Assembly: GCA_029572815.1 (NCBI GenBank)
Contig: JAKPUQ010000191.1
Coordinates: forward strand, 1 to 59,493
Direction: 5' to 3'
DNA from: Bacillota bacterium
GTDB taxonomy: Bacteria > Bacillota > Clostridia > Oscillospirales > Ruminococcaceae
Length of the DNA stretch: 59,493 bases
The stretch's first letter is position 1, and every line of letters starts with the position of its first letter. The notes under the pieces were generated by a model that did no database searches, was not told where the DNA came from, and was given only the letters and a program-made list of their open reading frames with translations. Both the position numbers and the translations under genes were made by a program. Below, one piece after another: positions 54,073 through 59,493 of this stretch.

Positions 54073-55107
54073 ATGTACAATAAATGGAAAAACACCGCCT
54101 ATATCCTTCATGCTCTCACGGAAAAATACAGCGAGAAGAAACAGACTCCCGAGACAGAAGTCCATCAGGAGATACTGCTCCGATCCATGAAGCTCCTTGA
54201 GGGAGCTGCTCCCGAAGCGGCTGAGCTCATTCAGCCCATGGTGAAGATAATGCTGCCCTATACAGTGCTCCCCGACGACAAGGACGACCGCGAAAACGGC
54301 GCAGGCAGGCATTATTACTGTGCCTGCAACACCGACGGTAAGACTGTTCAGCCTCTTGGCGGCTACTACCGCAACGGCAAGGACCTGTTCGCACGCAGCG
54401 CCCGCACCATGTTCGAGGAGGACTACACCATGGCGCTGACCATGTACCACGCTGGATTTACGGGACAGAGCGCTGCCTACCTTGGCAGAGCAGTCCACAT
54501 GATGTCGGATATGTGCTGCCTTCCCCATGCTGTAAAGTGGACCTATTTCTCCAAAAAGCGCAGTCTCCACATCTGCTATGAGGACCTCGCCCACGTTATT
54601 TACCCCGAATTCGTCCCCGAGCAGACCATAGGCTATGAGCAGCTCCGCCGCTTTGCAATGCGAAGCAGCTTCACCACGGCGCTGAATATGAACGCCGAGA
54701 AGATAGCCCGCGAGATACCCGAACTGACAGCCTCTCCAGAGACCGAGATAAAAAAGCGCCTCTATGACACCGAGCAGGCAGTTGCAGCCCTGCTCTACCG
54801 TTTTTATCGTGATACCAAGGTGACTCCCCTCCGCGGACACTACGCAGCAGACGGCATGGTCTGCCACCCATTTGCGGATATGCCTGCCCTTGACATAAGG
54901 ATAACCGAGCGGGGCATAACCTTTGAGCTGGCAGGACTGGCGGTAAACTCCCGTCTGGGAAGCGTTTTCCGCGCCGCACACAGACGGGGCGGAAAGTTCT
55001 CGCTGACACCCGTTGGCTGCAACAGCGGACTGGTACTCTCCCGAAGCAGCCGTAAGCTGGTGCCCTTTGATCCACGCGACCAGAAACAACTCTATGGTAT
55101 AATATGA
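54073..55107 (+). CDS. Zinc-dependent phospholipase C / S1-P1 nuclease-fold protein
   Basis: 344 aa. Candidate zinc ligands are His in EVHQEILLRSM (about 35), Asp/His in KDDRENGAGRHYY and the block AAYLGRAVHMMSDMCCLPHA (about 138-157), which matches the H-x3-D-x5-H helix of zinc phospholipases. No signal peptide or membrane segment, unlike secreted toxins of this fold. The last ~90 residues form a separate domain. Function unknown; the match is by motif. RBS AAAGGAG before ATG 54073. Confidence 0.7.
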   Translation: MYNKWKNTAYILHALTEKYSEKKQTPETEVHQEILLRSMKLLEGAAPEAAELIQPMVKIMLPYTVLPDDKDDRENGAGRHYYCACNTDGKTVQPLGGYYRNGKDLFARSARTMFEEDYTMALTMYHAGFTGQSAAYLGRAVHMMSDMCCLPHAVKWTYFSKKRSLHICYEDLAHVIYPEFVPEQTIGYEQLRRFAMRSSFTTALNMNAEKIAREIPELTASPETEIKKRLYDTEQAVAALLYRFYRDTKVTPLRGHYAADGMVCHPFADMPALDIRITERGITFELAGLAVNSRLGSVFRAAHRRGGKFSLTPVGCNSGLVLSRSSRKLVPFDPRDQKQLYGII

Positions 55108-55109
55108 AA

Positions 55110-55133
55110 AAAGCTCCCGATAACGGGAGCTTT
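55110..55133. terminator. Bidirectional terminator
   Basis: AAAGCTCCCG / CGGGAGCTTT (55110-55119 with 55124-55133), 4-nt loop, A run before and T run after, so it can serve both the phospholipase-like gene and the convergent dockerin gene. Confidence 0.88.
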
Positions 55134-55148
55134 CTTCGTGTATAGATA

Positions 55149-57491
55149 TTATTTATTCAGGAGCCTGTTCTGGATCTCAAGAGCGTCATTGACTGTAACG
55201 CCCTGACCTGTCTCGCTTACATCGGCATTAAATCTGCCTATTGATGAGATCTGGTACTTATCGGGGTTAGTCATGTTCTGCATGATGAAGATAGCGTCTG
55301 CAAGGTCAACATCGCCGTCGCAGTTAGCATCGCCGCTGCGCTCTACGCTTGTCTGGCTGAGAACTGAGATATTGCTGGTGTATGAGTATCTGATATTTTC
55401 GGTCTCAACCTTTTTCCCGGCTGCAAGGCTGTCGATATACTTCTGGTACTCCTCATCGGAGAAGCCGTTGAAGTCAGAGCTGTGTCTGAGCACGAATATC
55501 TGAGCGATGGACATATCATATACATCGCCGCTCTCGCCATTGAGGTCAAAGTCGCAGTTGGTCCTGATATGCTCTCTGACCTCGGGAGCAAGCACGCTGT
55601 CCTCCTCAGAGATACGATAGATCTGTTCGTAGATGTAGATGTCGGAGTCGTAATAATCGTAATGATTTATCACGCCGTCAAGGTTGATGTCGAGATTTGG
55701 AGCAAGTCCTGCCTTTTCAAGCCTCTCAAAATCGGCGCAGGCCTTCTCGAACTTTTTATTGTTGAAATCTTTGCCGCCCTCGCTCATAGCCTTGAACTCC
55801 TGATAGAGCTCGTTCTTGGAAGAACCGCTTCTGAGTCCCTCAAAGAATTCGGGAGTACTGTATTCGGGAAGCAGCTTGTTGAACTTGAAGAAATATTCGA
55901 GAGTGTAGTCATGAAGCTTGTTGCCTGCGTCATGTATGCCTACGAGCTGAGCGTCATTGACAGCTGCGCAGCGCTCGCCTATCTCAGCGGGAACATTCTT
56001 TCTCAGGTATACATTATTATATGTGCACATATCGTTAAGGTCGCTTATATCGAAAACGCCGTCAGCATTTACATCCAGGTCGATGGTCTTGCTGTCACAC
56101 TTTTCGGCAAAGAACTTATAGCCTCTGCCGAGAAGCTGGAGTCTGTTGAAAAGTCTCTCTGTGAACATATAGTCGGCATCGTTGAAGAGCTTTTCGTCCC
56201 AGGCGATCCTGTCGGAATTGTCGCCTCTCTTGACGTCGTTGTACTGACCCTCAAGATCGGAATCGTAGTTGCTCAGGAAGAGCTCCTTCGTGAAGAAGAA
56301 TTCCTCCATAGCGCTCATCTCGTGATCGAGGTAACGCTGTCTCTGCTCGGCATCATCGGGGAGTCCTATCTCATTGGGATAGAAGCATACAGGCTCATCC
56401 ATGGTCTTTCTGAGCTCGCTGATATATGCGCCATAGTCGGTGATGCGCTCATCAGCGGTATAGAGATCATCATAGATGTTGTGATACTCATCGGGGCAGT
56501 TATTGCGGTAGTAGAGCGGATCGAAGTATTCAGCCTTGACATCGGAATACATGATGAAGTAGTCCATAAGAAGGTCGATGTCGTTGAACTCGATATAGGC
56601 ATCGAAATTGTAATCCGCATTGAGCTTGCATCTCTCCCTCATCTCCTTTGAAGCGCCTCTGTTGGCAGCTGCGCGGTAGAGGGCATATACGTCGAATACA
56701 TTGAATTCTCCGTCATTATTGAGGTCAAGATTATACTTTCCGTCAGCCATTCTGAGCAAAGAGTCATATTCTATGCTGTTTTCAGTATAGAGAGCGGTGT
56801 TCATTGAGGGAGTCCTCTGTATTCCCTCAGAGGCATATACGTTTCCGGAAACTGCTGATGAAGCCATTAATATCGCAGATGTGAATGCAGCTAATTTTTT
56901 CATTTCAAAACTCCTTTCGTAGGAAACTGCGGAGGTAGTTGTGACAGGGGGCTGTGTTGCAGCAGTGACCGCAGTGGTCCTGCCCGCAGGCGCCGTGGTG
57001 ATCTTTCCTGCCGCCGCAGAAGTAACAGCGTTGGTAATGTTATCAGCTGCTGTGATGGAGGCGGCCGGAGTATTTCCGGCACGCTCTGAGACTGCCGCAG
57101 AAGATGCGGTCTTGTCTGCGGAAGTGACCGCCGTTGTAACAGCGGTCTCCCCGCCTGTCACTGCAGTGGTGACAGTCTCATTTTTATCCGCAGATGTTGT
57201 CTCCTGAACAACGGAAGTATCACGATAGTCGCCATGTCTGTCGGTTCTTAGTCCGCTTCCCATAGCAGCCCACGCGCATATTACCGCCACAGCAGCTGCC
57301 GCAGCAAAGAACAGAATGATACCGCGTCTGCGTTTTTTATCCGCAGTGCCGTCCTGTTCACTGATAAGTCCTGCCATTTTATCCCTGAAGCCGTCGGAGA
57401 AATCGTACTCTGGGATATCCTGACCGGTCAGTTCTTCATAAGACTCTGTTAGCGCTTTTTCCAGTGCCTCATTAAGCATATCCTTATTCAT
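55149..57491 (-). CDS. Anti-sigma-like membrane module joined in frame to a dockerin-bearing secreted protein
   Basis: One 780-aa open frame holding what looks like two proteins. Residues 1-55 are cytosolic and resemble a short anti-sigma domain (LEKALTESYEELTGQDIP..FRDKMAGLI); one membrane segment at about 59-77 (IILFFAAAAAVAVICAWAA); then a Thr/Ala/Ser/Val-rich outer region to 196. Residue 197 is an ATG with a perfect ribosome site, starting a second signal peptide MKKLAAFTSAILMASSAVSG. The 584-aa remainder contains several dockerin/EF-like loops (NLDLNNDGEFNVFDVYAL, DLDVNADGVFDISDLND, NLDINLDGVINHYDYYD) and a C-terminal dockerin GDANCDGDVDLADAIF..NADVSETGQGVTVNDA. ATG 57491 overlaps the sigma-factor stop by 4 nt. 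Whether one or two polypeptides are made is open; see findings. Confidence 0.85.
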   Translation of the reverse strand: MNKDMLNEALEKALTESYEELTGQDIPEYDFSDGFRDKMAGLISEQDGTADKKRRRGIILFFAAAAAVAVICAWAAMGSGLRTDRHGDYRDTSVVQETTSADKNETVTTAVTGGETAVTTAVTSADKTASSAAVSERAGNTPAASITAADNITNAVTSAAAGKITTAPAGRTTAVTAATQPPVTTTSAVSYERSFEMKKLAAFTSAILMASSAVSGNVYASEGIQRTPSMNTALYTENSIEYDSLLRMADGKYNLDLNNDGEFNVFDVYALYRAAANRGASKEMRERCKLNADYNFDAYIEFNDIDLLMDYFIMYSDVKAEYFDPLYYRNNCPDEYHNIYDDLYTADERITDYGAYISELRKTMDEPVCFYPNEIGLPDDAEQRQRYLDHEMSAMEEFFFTKELFLSNYDSDLEGQYNDVKRGDNSDRIAWDEKLFNDADYMFTERLFNRLQLLGRGYKFFAEKCDSKTIDLDVNADGVFDISDLNDMCTYNNVYLRKNVPAEIGERCAAVNDAQLVGIHDAGNKLHDYTLEYFFKFNKLLPEYSTPEFFEGLRSGSSKNELYQEFKAMSEGGKDFNNKKFEKACADFERLEKAGLAPNLDINLDGVINHYDYYDSDIYIYEQIYRISEEDSVLAPEVREHIRTNCDFDLNGESGDVYDMSIAQIFVLRHSSDFNGFSDEEYQKYIDSLAAGKKVETENIRYSYTSNISVLSQTSVERSGDANCDGDVDLADAIFIMQNMTNPDKYQISSIGRFNADVSETGQGVTVNDALEIQNRLLNK
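56901..56920 (-). promoter_or_regulatory. Internal ribosome site and start of the dockerin half
   Basis: On the minus strand AAAGGAG, 7 nt, ATG at 56903, in frame with the longer ORF. It is immediately followed by a signal peptide, as expected for an independent secreted protein of 584 aa (55149-56903). Confidence 0.8.
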
Positions 57492-58000
57492 ACGTTTTCC
57501 CCTCCATTCTCAAGAATTTTACCGAGCTCCGTTTTAGCGCGCTGTATACGTTTGTATGCATTGTCTGCCGAGATATTCAGTATCCCGGTGATCTCCTTTA
57601 CCGAATAGCCGTAAACAAATCTGAGCGTCAGAATATCGCGGTATTCGTCCTTAAGCTGAGCGATGGCACTCTGAACGGAGTCGAAGGAATAGCTGTCAGT
57701 GCAGAAGGTCCCTGTTTCCTCATCGGGAGCCTCAACAGCTATCACCCTTTTGTTAGCTCTGTACTTATCCAGTGCTGCGTTTCTGACAATTATAACGAGC
57801 AGGGAGGTCATTTTTGGACACTCCATGCGAGAAATTTCCGGAAAAATTTTTGAAGCCCTGAAAAAAGCCTCTGATACGCAGTCTTCGGCGTCTGCAAAAT
57901 TGTTTAGTATCTTCATTGCCGTGTACATCATCAGGTTCCTGTTCTTCAGATACATTTCTTCAAAAGTTATCCCGTCATTACTGTTTTTAGCTGCCGACAC
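57488..58000 (-). CDS. ECF-type sigma-70 family RNA polymerase sigma factor
   Basis: 170 aa from GTG 58000, chosen because AAGGGAG lies 8 nt upstream; ATG 58018 and 58030 are in-frame alternatives with poor sites. Region 2: FEEMYLKNRNLMMYTAMKIL, NNFADAEDCVSEAFFRA (the DAED-V-E-F pattern) and the end IVRNAALDKYRANKR. Region 4: IAQLKDEYRDILTLRFVYGY, SVKEITGILNISADNAYKRI helix-turn-helix and QRAKTELGKIL. It is cotranscribed with the anti-sigma-like gene, the standard arrangement, and probably controls its own operon plus other genes. Confidence 0.93.
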   Translation of the reverse strand: MSAAKNSNDGITFEEMYLKNRNLMMYTAMKILNNFADAEDCVSEAFFRASKIFPEISRMECPKMTSLLVIIVRNAALDKYRANKRVIAVEAPDEETGTFCTDSYSFDSVQSAIAQLKDEYRDILTLRFVYGYSVKEITGILNISADNAYKRIQRAKTELGKILENGGENV

Positions 58001-58227
58001 TGCCCCATCTCCCTTCATATAAGATCCCATTTTGTATATATAACGAAGCTGCCCCCTGTTATTGGACAGCATAATTATGAACAATTTGTAAACAATGTAC
58101 TTTCCTGCGGAAGGCACAAAAAAACGCAGACGGAAAAGGTCTGCTCATACAGCAGTTTTACACGCAGTATCAGGGAGCTCTTTTGAAGAAGTGCTTCCCT
58201 TAATTCTTTTTCTGAGGACTCTGTTTT

Positions 58228-58301
58228 GTTTTTATCAGGACAGGGCGCTTGATAATATATGCCTTTTTATTATATTTAAGGCGCCCTGTCCTGATAAAAA
58301 C
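58228..58301. repeat. 74-bp element with perfect 21-bp inverted repeats
   Basis: Arms 58228-58248 and 58281-58301 (GTTTTTATCAGGACAGG.. and its complement) around a 32-nt AT-rich centre that itself pairs ATAATA/TATTAT. No U-tract follows either arm, so it is not an intrinsic terminator. It lies in the 58001-58414 gap between the sigma operon and recombinase remnants; the rest of that gap has no gene. Confidence 0.85.
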
Positions 58302-58382
58302 CAGCCAAAAGTCTTTGGAAAAGGGGTTCGGGGGAAGAACCTTTCCTCTGTATGGTGTTCTTAACGCAGTTAATTATGTATT

Positions 58383-58416
58383 ATCTCCGAGGAGGTCATC
58401 CTCGGAGATTTTTATT
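58383..58416 (+). terminator. Terminator-like hairpin without an upstream plus-strand gene
   Basis: ATCTCCGAGGA / TCCTCGGAGAT (58383-58393 with 58399-58409), 5-nt loop, then TTTTATT on the plus strand. On the minus strand, where the recombinase ends, no U-tract follows. It may end a short plus transcript or mark an element border. Confidence 0.6.
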
Positions 58417-59386
58417 ATGCAAACTTAGTCATGCCAAGCTCGTCCATCTCTCCGTCAAGCCTGAACGCTTTGTCAGGATGAAATGTAAAGTAAATGACTA
58501 TATGATTACCGCAGGTCCTTGAACGTTTTACAGCCTTTTCGTGGACTTCAATTCGCTCTATGAAAGCTCTCAGAAGCTCTGGTGTGACCTTTGAAATTGT
58601 TACATACCGCTTAGCCTTGCTGATGAAGTCACTGACACTCTTTTCGCGCACTTTCACTTCACCAAACTGCGAGTTGAGCTCTTTGAGCTTAGCTTTCAGC
58701 TTGCTCTGCTCCTTCTCAAAGTTTTCGGAGAGCATATCATAACGCTCGTCCGTGATCTTTCCGTTAGACCTGTCCATGTAGAGAAGCTGTATGGCGTTGT
58801 CGATCTGTTTGATCTTGGACTCATATTCGTTTCTGAGGCTTTCAGACTCCTTCAAATTCTTAGCAGCTTCTGCTTCGCCGTTCTTAATTGCATCGCTGTA
58901 GAACTCGTCCGAATGCTCTCTTGCGTATTTGGTTACTTTCTTAATCGCTGTTAAAACGATCTTGTCCAGATTGTTTCCGCTGATACAATGCGAAGAGCAG
59001 TCACTCTTTCTGCTTTGATGTCGTCCGCAGCGGTAGCTGTTGCCTTTGTGTGATTTATCACGGTTTCGGTACATCCTTGAACCGCATTCAGCACAGTAAA
59101 GGTAACCTGCATACTTATCCAGCTCACCACGTTTATCAGCACGCTTGCGTCCTTCAAAGTGCTTCTGTACAAGATCAAATGTCGCTCTGTCGATGATTGG
59201 TTCGTGAGTATTCAAGAAAACTTTCATATTCTCGGGAGCATTTTTGATGCGCTTTTTCTGCTTGTTGGACTTTGAATAGGTCTTGAAGTTTACCGTATCT
59301 CCGCAATAGATCTGATTGGAAAGCATCTTTCGGATAGTGTTGTTCGCCCAGGCATAAGCTGTTCCACATAGTTCTGATACAGGCTG
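58415..59386 (-). pseudogene. Large serine recombinase, C-terminal part only
   Basis: Open frame from a stop at 59387 down to 58415. It begins in the recombinase domain (GTAYAWANNTIRKMLSNQIY) and continues with TFDLVQKHFEGRKRADKRG, a zinc ribbon (LYCAECGSRMYRNRDK, YRCGRHQSRKSDCSS), a long coiled coil (about residues 150-260) and a C-terminal domain (LLRAFIERIEVHEKAV, IVIYFTFHPDKAFRLDGE). The N-terminal catalytic resolvase domain with the nucleophile Ser is missing; sequence upstream is in another frame and unrelated to it. Start ATG 59326 is possible but would give an inactive fragment. Probably a remnant of an integrated element. Confidence 0.85.
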
Positions 59387-59493
59387 TCATACAGAGATTG
59401 GCTGCGCTTCAGAGTGCGCCTTGCCGTTTCCAGTTTGGATGCCGCATCGGAACGCTGACGGCGGTATTCCGGTTCTGCGTTCAACCGCTTGAT
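59290..59493 (-). pseudogene. Coiled-coil ORF fragment running off the window
   Basis: Open to the window end. Residues such as LNAEPEYRRQRSDAASKLE and LKRSQSLYDSLYQNYVEQLM form an alpha-helical coil like that late in large serine recombinases or mobilisation proteins. After about 59353 the frame reads through the recombinase gene in a wrong frame, so the real coding part stops there. I cannot name the family. Confidence 0.45.

Noticed and set aside
54019..55089. 356-aa minus-strand ORF
   Set aside because: Antisense to the phospholipase-like gene and without a start site or domain.
55482..56651. 389-aa plus-strand ORF
   Set aside because: Antisense to the dockerin protein; hydrophobic Val/Ile-rich reading mirrors the Asp/Asn/Tyr codons of the real gene.
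58228..58301. Intrinsic terminator reading of the 21-bp inverted repeat
   Set aside because: T and A runs are inside the paired arms and no U-tract follows on either strand.
58415..59386. Functional integrase of a complete mobile element
   Set aside because: The catalytic resolvase domain is missing and the upstream sequence is out of frame.

Overview
The window looks like chromosome from a cellulolytic Ruminococcus-type bacterium (Oscillospiraceae, Firmicutes). The strongest reason is three secreted plant-cell-wall enzymes that share a signal peptide, a threonine-only linker and a C-terminal type I dockerin of the 'GDTNCDGKVELADA..IMQ.LANPDKYG' style. Consensus sigma-A promoters, strong AGGAGG ribosome-binding sites, an IspH-S1 fusion and Firmicute gene neighbourhoods (phoH-ybeY-era-yqzL-recO, tepA-ftsK, cmk-plsC-ispH) agree. 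The species cannot be fixed from the sequence alone.

Layout. 1-5.7 kb: two GH9 cellulases on the minus strand, the first cut by the window edge. 5.9-18.4 kb: a plus-strand housekeeping run: frameshifted tepA-like protease, ftsK/spoIIIE, GNAT, YgiQ radical-SAM protein, ComEC-like hydrolase with DUF3006, HI0933-family flavoprotein, two small membrane proteins, cmk, plsC and ispH-S1. 18.6-20.5 kb: purine salvage pair (NCS2 permease and hpt). 20.9-24.3 kb: a pectin methylesterase-pectate lyase-dockerin enzyme. 24.5-25.9 kb: antitoxin-like protein, PspA homologue and a small membrane protein. 26.2-38.1 kb: a long minus-strand polyamine cluster (speD, speA, speE, speB, CASDH, nspC) with small membrane proteins and acetyltransferases, headed by a large structured leader with its own terminator. 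38.1-47.4 kb: sugar-sensor diguanylate cyclase, mutS2, recO-yqzL-era-ybeY-phoH-CYTH and a degenerate kinase. 47.6-55.1 kb: gap, a lipoprotein, polA, rimI, tsaD and a phospholipase-C-like protein. 55.1-58.0 kb: ECF sigma factor followed by an ORF joining an anti-sigma-like membrane module to a dockerin-bearing protein. 58.4 kb to the end: broken serine-recombinase remnants.

Two features are the best candidates for undescribed biology. (1) The ~330-nt transcribed leader of the polyamine operon has two long-range helices, at least five inner hairpins, a U-tract terminator 24 nt before speD, and an 11-bp pairing that would destroy that terminator: the layout of a riboswitch, with no family I recognise. 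(2) The sigma/anti-sigma/dockerin locus could couple transcription of cellulolytic genes to the cellulosome, although its gene boundary is uncertain.

Caution: four genes (tepA-like, a DUF3592-like gene, phoH and a kinase-like gene) are each broken by a single-base change in a short homopolymer run, and each is restored by one base. This pattern fits sequencing or assembly error better than real gene loss, and it also bears on the in-frame anti-sigma/dockerin join. I saw no tRNA, rRNA or CRISPR array.
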